Source: an uncultured bacterium (GTDB lineage Bacteria; Pseudomonadota; Gammaproteobacteria; Burkholderiales; Burkholderiaceae_C). Taken from it: a stretch of 64,000 bases of DNA. A program made the translations under genes and the position numbers. Of this stretch, positions 23,935 through 32,662 are shown in pieces. The DNA is taken from positions 1-64,000 of the forward strand of contig CAIYQZ010000061.1 of the NCBI GenBank assembly GCA_903928495.1, given 5' to 3'. The notes beneath the pieces were generated by a model. The model saw only the letters and a program-made list of their open reading frames with translations. It had not been told where the DNA came from and ran no database searches. Numbering within the stretch: the stretch's first letter is position 1; the number at the start of each line of letters is the position of its first letter.

Positions 23935-26526
23935 ATGAAAGTCACACGCATTCGCGCCCTGCGCGGCCCCAACCTCTGGAGCCGCACCACCTGTGTGGAG
24001 GCCATCGTTCACTGCACGCCAGACGAAAGCAACTTGAACGCACGCCCCGAAATTGAAGCCCGGCTGCGCCAGCGCTTCCCCGAGGTGGCAGCCTTCCGCC
24101 CGTATCCCCTGACCAAACCGCTGTCGCTGGCGCACGTGCTGTCGCAGTGCACCTTGTCCTTGCAAATCAGGGCCGGCTGCCCCGTGTCGTTTTGTCGCAC
24201 CACACCCACCACCGAAGAAGGTGTGTACCAAGTGGTGGTGGAATACAGCGAAGAGGCCGTGGGCAAGCAGGCCTTGGACATCGGCCGGCAACTGTGCGAA
24301 GCCGCCTGGAACGACGCCCCGTTCGACACCACCCCTTATGTCGAAGCCCTGCAAGAACTGGACGAAGACATCCGCCTGGGGCCATCCACAGGTGCCATCG
24401 TCGATGCCGCCAAGGCGCACGGCGTGCCCATTCGCCGCCTGACTGAAGGCAGCCTGGTGCAATTTGGCTGGGGCAGCAAACAACGCCGCATTCAGGCCGC
24501 TGAGATGGACAGCACCGGCGCCATTGCCGAAAGCATTGCCCAAGACAAAGAACTGACCAAAAAACTGCTGGCCGCCGCTGCCGTGCCCGTGCCCGAGGGC
24601 CGCCCCGTCACCAGCGCAGAAGACGCGTGGGTGGCCGCACAGGAAATTGGCGGGCCGGTGGTGGTGAAGCCCCAGGACGGCAACCAGGGCAAAGGAGTCA
24701 CCGTCAACGTCAGCACGCGTGAGGCTGTGATGGCTGGCTACGACAACGCACGCAAGTTCCGCGACGACATCCTGGTGGAGCGTTATCTCGTGGGCAGCGA
24801 CTACCGCGTGCTCATCGTCGGCGACAAACTGGTGGCTGCGGCGCGCCGCGAACCCCCGCTGGTGGTGGGTGATGGCGACAGCACCGTGGTGCAACTGGTG
24901 GACCGCGTCAACGCCGACCCCCGACGTGGAACTGGCCACGCCACCCCCCTCACCCGCATCCGGCTCGACGACATCGCCAAAAACCGGTTGGCCGAACAGG
25001 GACTCACGGTGAACTCTGTGCCAGCCAAGGGACAGCGTGTGATCTTGCGCAACAACGCCAACCTGTCGACGGGCGGTACCGCCACCGACGTGACGGACGA
25101 CGTTCACCCTGAAGTGGCCGCACGCTGCATTGCAGCCGCCAAAATGATCGGGCTGGACATTTGCGGCGTGGACGTGGTGTGCGAAACCGTGATGCGCCCG
25201 CTGGAAGAGCAACGCGGCGGCATCGTGGAAGTGAATGCGGCCCCGGGCCTGCGCATGCACACCAACCCCTCGTACGGCAAAGGACGGCATGTGGGCGAGG
25301 CCATCGTTGCCCACATGTACCCCGCCAGCGCCGACGGCAAGAAAAACGACGGGCGCATTCCGGTGGTGGCGGTCACGGGCACCAACGGCAAAACCACCAC
25401 GGTACGGCTCATCAGCCACCTGATCAAGTCAAACGGTCAGCGTGTGGGCATGACCGACACCAACGGCGTGTACATCAACGGCCGCCAGATCGACAGCGGC
25501 GACTGCAGCGGCCCCCGCAGTGCGCGCAGCGTGCTGATGCACCCCGATGTGGACGCGGCGGTGCTGGAAAGCGCACGCGGCGGCATGCTGCGCGAAGGCC
25601 TGGCCTTTGACCGCTGCCAGGTGGCCGTGGTCACCAACATCGGCGCAGGCGACCACCTGGGTCTGAACTACATCACCACCGTAGAAGACCTGGCGGTACT
25701 GAAGCGCGTGATCGTGCTGAACGTGGCCGACACCGGCACCGCCGTGCTCAACGCCGCCGACCCAGCCGTGGTGGCCATGGCGGGCATGTGCCCTGGCGCG
25801 GTCACGTACTTCGCGCAAGACCGCCACCTGCCCGTGGTGGCCACCCATCTCGCACACGGCAAACGCGCTGTCTATGTGGAAGACGGGCATGTGGTGGCCC
25901 AGGAGGGCCATTTCCAGGTCCGGCTCCCGCTGAAAAACGTGCCGCTCACGCGCGGTGGCAGCATCGGTTTTCAGGTGGAAAACGTGCTGGCCAGCGTGGG
26001 CGCTGCGTGGGCACTCGGCCTGGCTTGGGACACCGTGGCCCAGGCCTTGGGCAACTTTGTGAGCGACGCCAGTTCGGCCCCTGGGCGCTTCAACACGTTT
26101 GACTACAAAGGCGCCACGGTGATTGCCGACTACGGTCACAACCCGGATGCCATCGCTGCCCTGGCCAACGCCGTGCAAGCCATGCCCGCAAAACGGCGCA
26201 GCGTGGTCATCAGCGGTGCAGGCGACCGACGCGACGAAGACATCACCCAGCAAACCGCGATCCTGGGCAGCGTGTTTGACGATGTGCTGCTGTACGAAGA
26301 CGCCTGCCAGCGCGGACGCGCCGACGGCGAAGTGCTGGGCCTGTTGCGCAAAGGGTTGGATGGGGCAGCCAAAACCACCCATGTGCAGGACATTCAAGGC
26401 GAGTTCGTGGCCATTGATACCGCCTTGGGTCGGCTCAACCCTGGCGACTTGTGCCTGATCCTGATCGACCAGGTGGAAGAGGCGCTGGCCCACATTGCCC
26501 AGCGCGTGGCAGAAAGCAAGGCGTAA
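23935..26526 (+). CDS. cphA: Cyanophycin synthetase CphA
   Basis: An 863-residue enzyme making multi-L-arginyl-poly-L-aspartate, a nitrogen and carbon store. The N-terminal domain starts MKVTRIRALRGPNLWSR. The ATP-grasp domain adds Asp (DKELTKKLLAAAAVPVPEGR, VVKPQDGNQGKGVTV, IVEVNAAPGLRMH). The Mur-ligase domain adds Arg, with an intact P-loop (VTGTNGKTTT) and the C-terminal lobe (GATVIADYGHNPDAIAAL). All parts are present and the length is normal. It lies directly downstream of the degenerate paralogue and is divergent from the ABC/DUF1854 genes. No cyanophycinase gene is in the window. Confidence 0.96.
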   Translation: MKVTRIRALRGPNLWSRTTCVEAIVHCTPDESNLNARPEIEARLRQRFPEVAAFRPYPLTKPLSLAHVLSQCTLSLQIRAGCPVSFCRTTPTTEEGVYQVVVEYSEEAVGKQALDIGRQLCEAAWNDAPFDTTPYVEALQELDEDIRLGPSTGAIVDAAKAHGVPIRRLTEGSLVQFGWGSKQRRIQAAEMDSTGAIAESIAQDKELTKKLLAAAAVPVPEGRPVTSAEDAWVAAQEIGGPVVVKPQDGNQGKGVTVNVSTREAVMAGYDNARKFRDDILVERYLVGSDYRVLIVGDKLVAAARREPPLVVGDGDSTVVQLVDRVNADPRRGTGHATPLTRIRLDDIAKNRLAEQGLTVNSVPAKGQRVILRNNANLSTGGTATDVTDDVHPEVAARCIAAAKMIGLDICGVDVVCETVMRPLEEQRGGIVEVNAAPGLRMHTNPSYGKGRHVGEAIVAHMYPASADGKKNDGRIPVVAVTGTNGKTTTVRLISHLIKSNGQRVGMTDTNGVYINGRQIDSGDCSGPRSARSVLMHPDVDAAVLESARGGMLREGLAFDRCQVAVVTNIGAGDHLGLNYITTVEDLAVLKRVIVLNVADTGTAVLNAADPAVVAMAGMCPGAVTYFAQDRHLPVVATHLAHGKRAVYVEDGHVVAQEGHFQVRLPLKNVPLTRGGSIGFQVENVLASVGAAWALGLAWDTVAQALGNFVSDASSAPGRFNTFDYKGATVIADYGHNPDAIAALANAVQAMPAKRRSVVISGAGDRRDEDITQQTAILGSVFDDVLLYEDACQRGRADGEVLGLLRKGLDGAAKTTHVQDIQGEFVAIDTALGRLNPGDLCLILIDQVEEALAHIAQRVAESKA

Positions 26527-26575
26527 AAAATAGCACCCAGCGCTTGACAGTCAAGCGCTGGGTGCCAATTTGATT
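26527..26575. repeat. Dispersed repeat, copy 4: 15-bp-stem hairpin terminator
   Basis: A perfect 15-bp stem (26533-26547 / 26551-26565) with a CAG loop carries the family core gcgctgggtgcc, and the flank aatttgatt. On the minus strand it is followed by a T-run, so it terminates the nitronate monooxygenase gene. It starts at the last base of the cphA stop. Confidence 0.8.
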
Positions 26576-26582
26576 CACATTT

Positions 26583-27539
26583 TCAGGCGAGAGCCAACCG
26601 GCTTCGAGCCTCTGCGTATTCCCGCTTCAACTGCGCCACCAGTTCACCGGCAGGCTGAACTTTGGTGATGGCTCCGATGCCCTGGCCGCAACCCCAGATG
26701 TCTTTCCAGGCTTTGGACTTGTCGCCGCCGAAGTTCATTTTGCTGGGGTCGCTGACCGGCAGGTTGTCGGGGTCCATGCCGGCGGCTCGGATGCTGGGCG
26801 CCAGGTAGTTGCCGTGCACACCAGTGAACAGGTTGCTGTAGACGATGTCGTCGGAGTTGCTGTCCACAATGGACTGCTTGTAAGCGTCGGCTGCGCGGGC
26901 TTCGTCGGTGGCAATGAAGGCTGAGCCGATGTAGGCAAAGTCTGCACCCATGGCCTGCGCGGCAAGCACCGCACCACCCGAGGCAATGGAGCCACTGAGC
27001 GCCACCGGGCCATCGAACCACTGGCGGATTTCCTGAATCAGCGCAAACGGGCTTTTCACACCCGCATGGCCTCCTGCACCGGCGGCCACTGCAATCAGGC
27101 CGTCGGCGCCTTTCTCAATGGCTTTGTGGGCGTGTTTGTTGTTGATAATGTCGTGCAGCACCACGCCGCCGTAGCTGTGGGCGGCGGCATTGATGTCTTC
27201 GCGGGCGCCCAGGCTGGTGATGATGATCGGCACCTTGTACTTCACGCACAGCGCCATGTCGTGCTCCAGGCGGTCGTTGCTCTTGTGCACGATCTGGTTG
27301 ATGGCAAAGGGCGCCGCCGGGCGGTCGGGGTGGGCTGCGTTGTGGGCGGCAAGCGCCTCGGTGATTTCAATCAACCACTCTTCCAGTTGCTCGGCAGGGC
27401 GGGCATTGAGCGCGGGCATGGAGCCCACCACACCGGCAACGCACTGTGCCACCACCAGCTTGGGGTTGCTGATGATGAACAGCGGCGAACCGATGACGGG
27501 GAAAGGCAGGTGCGCCAGAGCGCCAGGCAAACGTGACAT
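26583..27539 (-). CDS. Nitronate monooxygenase family flavoprotein
   Basis: A 318-residue FMN-dependent TIM-barrel enzyme of the nitronate monooxygenase (former 2-nitropropane dioxygenase) family. Diagnostic blocks are FPVIGSPLFIISNPKLV, GADGLIAVAAGAGGHAG (phosphate-binding region), PVALSGSIASGGAVLAA and GADFAYIGSAFIAT. The ATG at 27539 has a good AGGAG just upstream on the minus strand. Homologues encoded beside acyl-CoA dehydrogenases are sometimes flavin-linked enoyl reductases, so the true substrate is open. It follows the acyl-CoA dehydrogenase gene, separated by a terminator. Confidence 0.88.
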   Translation of the reverse strand: MSRLPGALAHLPFPVIGSPLFIISNPKLVVAQCVAGVVGSMPALNARPAEQLEEWLIEITEALAAHNAAHPDRPAAPFAINQIVHKSNDRLEHDMALCVKYKVPIIITSLGAREDINAAAHSYGGVVLHDIINNKHAHKAIEKGADGLIAVAAGAGGHAGVKSPFALIQEIRQWFDGPVALSGSIASGGAVLAAQAMGADFAYIGSAFIATDEARAADAYKQSIVDSNSDDIVYSNLFTGVHGNYLAPSIRAAGMDPDNLPVSDPSKMNFGGDKSKAWKDIWGCGQGIGAITKVQPAGELVAQLKREYAEARSRLALA

Positions 27540-27567
27540 GAAAATCTCCTGTGGTGCTTTCTGAATC

Positions 27568-27590
27568 AAAAAACGGGCGCTAGCGCCCGT
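27568..27590 (-). terminator. Terminator of the acyl-CoA dehydrogenase gene
   Basis: The perfect 18-bp palindrome acgggcgctagcgcccgt, followed on the minus strand by a run of six T. It lies between the acyl-CoA dehydrogenase stop and the nitronate monooxygenase start. Confidence 0.85.
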
Positions 27591-27616
27591 CCTTGCTGAA
27601 CTGGATGCTATGACGT

Positions 27617-29419
27617 TCAGAAGGCTTCCAGTGGCAACTCGGTGACACTGCCTGCCCCGTCCACGATCGCGTCGCGCACGCCGGGCACCCGGGCCAGGAT
27701 GTGGTCGGCGTAGAAACGGGCGGTGGTGATCTTGGCTTGCATGAAGGCAGGGCCGAATTCACCGCAGTCGCCGCTGGCCAGCGCGGCCTCGGCCACCAGC
27801 AATGCTCGGCCAAGCTGCCAGCCTGCCATCAGGTTGCCGGCCAGCATCAGGTAGGGCACGCTGCCAGCAAACGCCGCGTTGGGGTTGCTGCGGGTGTTGG
27901 CCACGATGAACTCCACCACGTCCACAAAAGCCAGGCGGGCGGCCTTGAGTTTCTTGGCCACAGCGGCGGCATTGGCACCGCCTTGTGCCAGCAGTTCGGC
28001 CTCGGTGGCTTCCACCTGAGATGCCAGAGCCTTGGCAGTCTGGCCACCATCGCGTGATGTTTTGCGACCCACCAGATCGTTGGCCTGGATGGCGGTGGTG
28101 CCTTCGTAAATGGTCAGGATTTTGGCGTCGCGGTAGTACTGGGCCGCACCGGTTTCTTCAATGAAGCCCATGCCGCCGTGCACCTGCACGCCCAGCGACG
28201 TGACTTCCAGGCTTTGCTCGGTGCTGTAGCCCTTGACCAGTGGCACCATGAATTCATAGAACGTGGCGTTGTCTTTGCGCACCGCCGCGTCGGGGTGGTG
28301 ATGGGCTGCGTCGTAGGCTGCTGCAGCCGTCAGCGCGAGAGCGCGGCAGCCTTCGGTGCTGGCGCGCATGGTCATCAGCATGCGGCGCACATCGGGGTGG
28401 TGAATGATGGGGCCCGCAGCGCTCAGGCTGCCATCCACTGGGCGGCTTTGCACGCGGTCTTTGGCAAACTGGGCGGCCTTTTGGTAGGCGCGCTCGGCAA
28501 TGGCAATGCCCTGCACACCCACGGCGTAGCGGGCGGCGTTCATCATGATGAACATGTACTCAAGGCCACGGTTTTCCTGGCCCACCAGGTAGCCCACCGC
28601 ACCGCCGTGGTCACCAAACTGCAGCACGGCCGTGGGGCTGGCCTTGATGCCCATTTTGTGTTCGATGCTCACGCAGAACACGTCGTTTCGCGCACCCAAA
28701 GCGCCGTCGGTACCCACCATGAATTTGGGCACCACAAACAGGCTGATGCCCTTCACGCCTTCGGGCGCGCCTTGCACACGGGCCAGCACCAAGTGGACGA
28801 TGTTGTCCGCCATGTCGTGCTCGCCGTAGGTGATGTAAATCTTGGTGCCGAAAATCTTGTAAGTGCCGTCGGGCTGTGGCTCGGCACGGGTGCGCACCGC
28901 TGCCAAGTCTGAACCGGCCTGGGGCTCGGTCAAGTTCATGGTGCCGGTCCACTCGCCGCTCACCAGTTTTTCCAGGTAGGTGGCTTTCAGCTCGTCGGAA
29001 CCCGCCGTCAGCAGCGCTTCGATGGCGCCGTCGGTCAGCAGCGGGCAAAGGGCAAAACTCATGTTGGCGCTGTTGAGCATTTCTCCGCAGGCCGCGCCAA
29101 TGGTTTTGGGCAAGCCCTGGCCACCGAAGTCGGCCGGGTGCTGCAGACCTTGCCAGCCACCTTCAGCGTACTGCTTGAACGCTTCCTTGAATCCTGGCGT
29201 GGTCGTCACCACAGTGTCTTTCCAGCTGCTGGGGTTTTTGTCGCCTTCCCAGTTCAGGGGTGACAGCACGTCCTGGTTGAACTTGGCGCACTCTTCCAGC
29301 ACGGCCTGAGCGGTGTCGTAACCGGCGTCCTCAAAGCCCGGCATTTGCGCCACCTGGTCGATGTTGGCCAAGTGCTTGATGCCGAACAGCATGTCTTTGA
29401 CGGGGGCGATGTAACTCAT
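27617..29419 (-). CDS. Acyl-CoA dehydrogenase, long (DmdC/FadE-like) form
   Basis: A 600-residue FAD enzyme oxidising an acyl-CoA thioester. Recognised parts are the N-terminal extension (MSYIAPVKDMLFGIKHLANI), the middle-domain FAD motif (TMNLTEPQAGSDLAAVRTRA), and the C-terminal acyl-CoA dehydrogenase signature (VQVHGGMGFIEETGAAQYYRDA, given here in parts: VHGGMGF, YYRDAKI). An extra ~100-residue helical tail is typical of the 3-methylmercaptopropionyl-CoA dehydrogenase-like group. GGAGA precedes the ATG at 29419. Electrons would pass to the ETF encoded just upstream. Chain-length preference cannot be read from the sequence. Confidence 0.93.
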   Translation of the reverse strand: MSYIAPVKDMLFGIKHLANIDQVAQMPGFEDAGYDTAQAVLEECAKFNQDVLSPLNWEGDKNPSSWKDTVVTTTPGFKEAFKQYAEGGWQGLQHPADFGGQGLPKTIGAACGEMLNSANMSFALCPLLTDGAIEALLTAGSDELKATYLEKLVSGEWTGTMNLTEPQAGSDLAAVRTRAEPQPDGTYKIFGTKIYITYGEHDMADNIVHLVLARVQGAPEGVKGISLFVVPKFMVGTDGALGARNDVFCVSIEHKMGIKASPTAVLQFGDHGGAVGYLVGQENRGLEYMFIMMNAARYAVGVQGIAIAERAYQKAAQFAKDRVQSRPVDGSLSAAGPIIHHPDVRRMLMTMRASTEGCRALALTAAAAYDAAHHHPDAAVRKDNATFYEFMVPLVKGYSTEQSLEVTSLGVQVHGGMGFIEETGAAQYYRDAKILTIYEGTTAIQANDLVGRKTSRDGGQTAKALASQVEATEAELLAQGGANAAAVAKKLKAARLAFVDVVEFIVANTRSNPNAAFAGSVPYLMLAGNLMAGWQLGRALLVAEAALASGDCGEFGPAFMQAKITTARFYADHILARVPGVRDAIVDGAGSVTELPLEAF

Positions 29420-29440
29420 TGCAGGGTCTCCGATATTCGA

Positions 29441-29490
29441 TTTCAATAGCTTAAAACGCTTATCCATCAAGCGCCAGCCGCATTTTTGGC
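29441..29490 (+). repeat. Dispersed AGCTG/GCGCT repeat, copy 5
   Basis: Blocks tttcaatagct, acgcttatccatcaagcgcc and gcatttttgg follow the family order closely. It lies in the gap between the acyl-CoA dehydrogenase start and the etfA terminator. Confidence 0.72.
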
Positions 29491-29492
29491 TC

Positions 29493-29516
29493 AAAAAAAG
29501 CGTCCCGAAGGACGCT
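29493..29516 (-). terminator. Terminator of etfBA
   Basis: On the minus strand: a 7-bp stem (agcgtcc / ggacgct) closed by a TTCG tetraloop and followed by seven T. A textbook intrinsic terminator directly after etfA. Confidence 0.93.
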
Positions 29517-29532
29517 GGGGCTCAAGCCTGCA

Positions 29533-30465
29533 TCACAGGCTGTTGATCAGCTCAGGCACAGCAGTGAACAAGTCAGCCTCCAAGCCATAGTCGGCCACGC
29601 TGAAGATGGGGGCTTCTGGGTCTTTATTGATGGCCACGATGACCTTGCTGTCCTTCATGCCAGCCAAGTGCTGAATGGCGCCGCTGATGCCCACCGCCAC
29701 ATACAGCTGGGGAGCGACGATCTTGCCGGTCTGGCCCACTTGCCAGTCGTTGGGGGCGTAGCCCGCATCGACCGCCGCGCGGCTGGCACCCATGGCCGCA
29801 CCGAGCTTGTCGGCCAGCGGGGTCATGACTTCGTTGAACTTTTCGCTGCTGCCCAGGGCGCGACCACCGCTGACGATGATCTTGGCAGCGGTCAGTTCGG
29901 GGCGGTCGTTCTTGGCAATCTCGCTGCCCTTGAAGCTGCTCTTGCCGCTGTCGGCCACTGCGCCCGCAGTTTCAATCGCTGCAGAGCCACCGGTGGCAAC
30001 TGCGGCGTCAAAACCCGTGGTGCGCACGGTGATGACTTTGGTGGCGTCGGTGCTTTGCACCGTGGCGATGGCGTTGCCAGCGTAGATCGGACGCTCAAAG
30101 GTGTCGGCGCTGATGACCTTGCTGATTTCGCTGACCTGGGCCACGTCGAGCTTGGCGGCCACGCGGGGTGCGGCGTTTTTGCCGATGGCGGTGGCGGCAA
30201 ACACGATGTGGCTGTAGTTGCCGGCCACAGCCAGCACCTGGGCGGCGAGGTTCTCTGCCAGGGCGTGTGCATGGGCTTCGCTGTCGGCGTGAATGACTTT
30301 GCTCACACCCGCAATCTGTGCGGCGGCAGCTGCAGCGGCGGAAGCGTTGTGTCCGGCCACCAGCACGTGCACGTCACCCCCCATCTGGGCGGCGGCGGTG
30401 ACGGTGTTGAGTGTTGCGCCCTTGATGGACGCGTGATCGTGTTCGGCAATGACAAGTGCGGTCAT
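29533..30465 (-). CDS. etfA: Electron transfer flavoprotein alpha subunit
   Basis: A 310-residue FAD-binding subunit of the ETF heterodimer that carries electrons from acyl-CoA dehydrogenases to the quinone pool through ETF-QO. The N-terminal half (MTALVIAEHDHASIKGATLN) is followed by the C-terminal FAD domain (IVSGGRALGSSEKF, DAGYAPNDWQVGQTGKIV, LYVAVGISGAIQHLAGM, VAINKDPEAPIFSVADYG). All FAD contacts typical of the family are visible. It starts 13 bases after etfB on the minus strand and ends at a strong terminator. Confidence 0.97.
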   Translation of the reverse strand: MTALVIAEHDHASIKGATLNTVTAAAQMGGDVHVLVAGHNASAAAAAAAQIAGVSKVIHADSEAHAHALAENLAAQVLAVAGNYSHIVFAATAIGKNAAPRVAAKLDVAQVSEISKVISADTFERPIYAGNAIATVQSTDATKVITVRTTGFDAAVATGGSAAIETAGAVADSGKSSFKGSEIAKNDRPELTAAKIIVSGGRALGSSEKFNEVMTPLADKLGAAMGASRAAVDAGYAPNDWQVGQTGKIVAPQLYVAVGISGAIQHLAGMKDSKVIVAINKDPEAPIFSVADYGLEADLFTAVPELINSL

Positions 30466-30478
30466 GGTGTGCGTCCCT

Positions 30479-31228
30479 TCAGATGACTTTGGCTTCGTTC
30501 TTGAGCTTGGCCACCAGGATGGCGACGTCGGGCACCTTGATGCCTGCGCTGCGCTGTGGCGGCTCGCTGACCTTCAGGGTTTTGAGGCGGGGGGCCACAT
30601 CCACACCCAGGGCCGCTGGGGTCAGCGTCTCCAGGGGCTTTTTCTTGGCCTTCATGATGTTGGGCAGGGTGACGTAGCGTGGCTCGTTCAGGCGCAGGTC
30701 GGTGGTGACCACCGCAGGCAGGCTGAGAGCCAGGGTTTCAAGACCACCGTCGATTTCGCGGGTCACCACAGCCTTGCCGTCGGCAATCTCGACTTTGGAG
30801 GCAAACGTGGCTTGGGGCAGATCGGTCAGGGCAGCCAGCATCTGGCCAACTTGATTGGCGTCGTCGTCGATGGCTTGTTTGCCCAGGATGATGAGGCCGG
30901 GTTGTTCTTTGGCCACCAAGGCGGCAAGGAGTTTGGCGACGGCCAATGGCTGCAACTCGTCAGCGCATTCAACCAGGATGGCGCGGTCCGCGCCGATGGC
31001 CATGGCGGTGCGCAGGGTTTCCTGGCATTGGGTGACACCGCAGCTGACAGCGATGACCTCGGTGACCACACCTTTCTCTTTCAGGCGCACGGCTTCTTCA
31101 ACGGCGATTTCGTCAAACGGGTTCATGCTCATCTTGACGTTGGCAATGTCCACACCCGTGCCATCCGATTTGACGCGGACTTTCACGTTGTAGTCGACCA
31201 CGCGTTTGACGGGGACCAATACCTTCAT
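30479..31228 (-). CDS. etfB: Electron transfer flavoprotein beta subunit
   Basis: A 249-residue AMP-binding partner of EtfA. The start [20 protein letters not shown] and the block [18 protein letters not shown] are diagnostic, as are [19 protein letters not shown] and [17 protein letters not shown], the latter carrying the loop that contacts dehydrogenases. It is first of the etfBA pair. GGAGC lies just upstream of the ATG on the minus strand, and a palindromic candidate operator is ~40 bases further up. Confidence 0.97.
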   Translation of the reverse strand: MKVLVPVKRVVDYNVKVRVKSDGTGVDIANVKMSMNPFDEIAVEEAVRLKEKGVVTEVIAVSCGVTQCQETLRTAMAIGADRAILVECADELQPLAVAKLLAALVAKEQPGLIILGKQAIDDDANQVGQMLAALTDLPQATFASKVEIADGKAVVTREIDGGLETLALSLPAVVTTDLRLNEPRYVTLPNIMKAKKKPLETLTPAALGVDVAPRLKTLKVSEPPQRSAGIKVPDVAILVAKLKNEAKVI

Positions 31229-31266
31229 GCGAGTGCTCCTGAGTTGTATGTGACGGGGTCACTGAT

Positions 31267-31285
31267 TGACGTTACGTAAACGTCA
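31267..31285. promoter_or_regulatory. Palindromic candidate operator upstream of etfBA
   Basis: TGACGTT, 5 bases, AACGTCA: perfect 7-bp arms 38 bases before the etfB start. ACGT-rich palindromes of this kind are reported for regulators of acyl-CoA and branched-chain amino-acid catabolism, such as LiuR or TetR-type repressors. Which regulator binds here is inference. A second small palindrome (gtgac-ggg-gtcac, 31250-31262) lies between it and the gene. Confidence 0.55.
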
Positions 31286-31323
31286 GATTCTAGGGCCCAG
31301 CCGATGAGCGGCCAAGCAAAACA

Positions 31324-31345
31324 AAAAAGAACGATCGTGCTTTTT
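31324..31345 (-). terminator. Probable terminator of the mscS-type gene
   Basis: A near-perfect 22-bp palindrome (aaaaag ... acgatcgt ... cttttt), followed on the minus strand by ttttttgtttt. It lies between the mechanosensitive channel stop and the etfB promoter region. The A/T-rich arms make it a weaker prediction. Confidence 0.5.
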
Positions 31346-31367
31346 CGAGAATTATACGGACTTTGAC

Positions 31368-32639
31368 TCAGTCTGCAGCAACCCGCGTGTGCACCACTCG
31401 TTGCGGGAAGGGAATTTCGATCCGCTGCTCGCGCAGGCTCGCCAGAATGGCCATGTTGACGGCCGACTTCACATTCAGTTGTCCGTTCTCTGGGTCGGCA
31501 ATCCAATATCCCACGGTGAACTCCAGCCCGTCGGCGCCAAAGTTGGACAACGACACCGCCGGCCCGGGCTCACGCAGCACGCGCTCCTGGCTGAGCGTTG
31601 CAGCCAACAACAGCGCCTGCACCTGCTCCACATTGCTGTCATAGCCCACAGACACCACCGTGGATTGCCACACCTTGGGGTCGGCCAGCGAGAGGTTTTC
31701 CACCCGGCTGGTGATGATCAGCTCGTTGGGCACGATGGACTCACGCCCCTGCAATGAACGGATGACCGTGTAACGGGCATTGATGTCGGTGATGCGCCCC
31801 TCAAAGTTGTCCACACGCACCATGTCCCCGATGCGCATGCTGCGCTCGGCCAGAATCACAAAACCACTGACGTAGTTGGCAGCCAGCTTTTGCAGGCCCA
31901 GACCAATGCCCACCCCGATGGCCCCGCCCAGCACCGACAGCGCCGTGAGGTCGATTCCCACGGCAGACAGCGCCATGATCACGCCGACTGTCATCAGGAG
32001 TGCGCGCGTGGCATTGCTGAGCGCCTTGCGCACGCTCAGCTGGCCACCGGTGGCCGATTTCAGCAACCGGCTTTCAATGGCAGCCGATATCCACAAGGTG
32101 GCAATCAGCACGGCACATGCCGTGAGCGCGCCTTCAACCAGATTACGCAGCGTGAGGGTGCTGCTTCCCACTTTCCAGGAGACGTCCTCCATCTCATTCA
32201 GCACCAGCGGCAGCAAGCCGCTGACCCACAGCACCATGGCACCCCAGGCCACCCATGAAATGGTGCGTTCCACCACCCGCACCCAGGGCTTGTCCTGGAA
32301 TGCCGCCTGCAGCACCTTGACACCCACCCGGATGACCACCAGCGAAATCAGCACGGGTATCGCGATCTTGAAGAGCGCGTGAGGAAAAAACTGGAGCACC
32401 AGAGCGCGCGCGATGTAGGCCAGCCCCAGCAGCAATGCTGGAAACAACACGCCGTCAAACACGCTGCGGCCAAACCAGATGGAGCGTTCGTCTTGCAATT
32501 CCAGCGCGCGGCGCAGACCGCTGACAGCGCCCCACGCCAACACCACGCACAGCGCCAGAGCGCCCAGCTCCACCAACACGCCGCGCTGTGAGAACACCTC
32601 GATCCAGGTGGAAAAATCGTCGATCGCCTTGGGATTCAT
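31368..32639 (-). CDS. MscS-family mechanosensitive ion channel
   Basis: A 423-residue inner-membrane protein. About five hydrophobic helices (LVELGALALCVVLAWGAV, LFPALLLGLAYIARALVL, ALLMTVGVIMALSAVGIDL) lead into the pore-lining helix and beta domain. The MscS signature is ALSVLGGAIGVGIGLGLQKL followed by VILAERSMRIGDMVRVD. The C-terminal cytoplasmic cage domain is complete. Such channels release solutes on osmotic downshock; small relatives can also have signalling roles. The ATG at 32639 (MNPKAIDDFSTW) was chosen because the longer upstream frame runs into the crotonase gene, which ends 23 bases before it on the same strand. Confidence 0.9.
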   Translation of the reverse strand: MNPKAIDDFSTWIEVFSQRGVLVELGALALCVVLAWGAVSGLRRALELQDERSIWFGRSVFDGVLFPALLLGLAYIARALVLQFFPHALFKIAIPVLISLVVIRVGVKVLQAAFQDKPWVRVVERTISWVAWGAMVLWVSGLLPLVLNEMEDVSWKVGSSTLTLRNLVEGALTACAVLIATLWISAAIESRLLKSATGGQLSVRKALSNATRALLMTVGVIMALSAVGIDLTALSVLGGAIGVGIGLGLQKLAANYVSGFVILAERSMRIGDMVRVDNFEGRITDINARYTVIRSLQGRESIVPNELIITSRVENLSLADPKVWQSTVVSVGYDSNVEQVQALLLAATLSQERVLREPGPAVSLSNFGADGLEFTVGYWIADPENGQLNVKSAVNMAILASLREQRIEIPFPQRVVHTRVAAD

Positions 32640-32662
32640 GTCAGGAAACAATTGTGTTTGGG

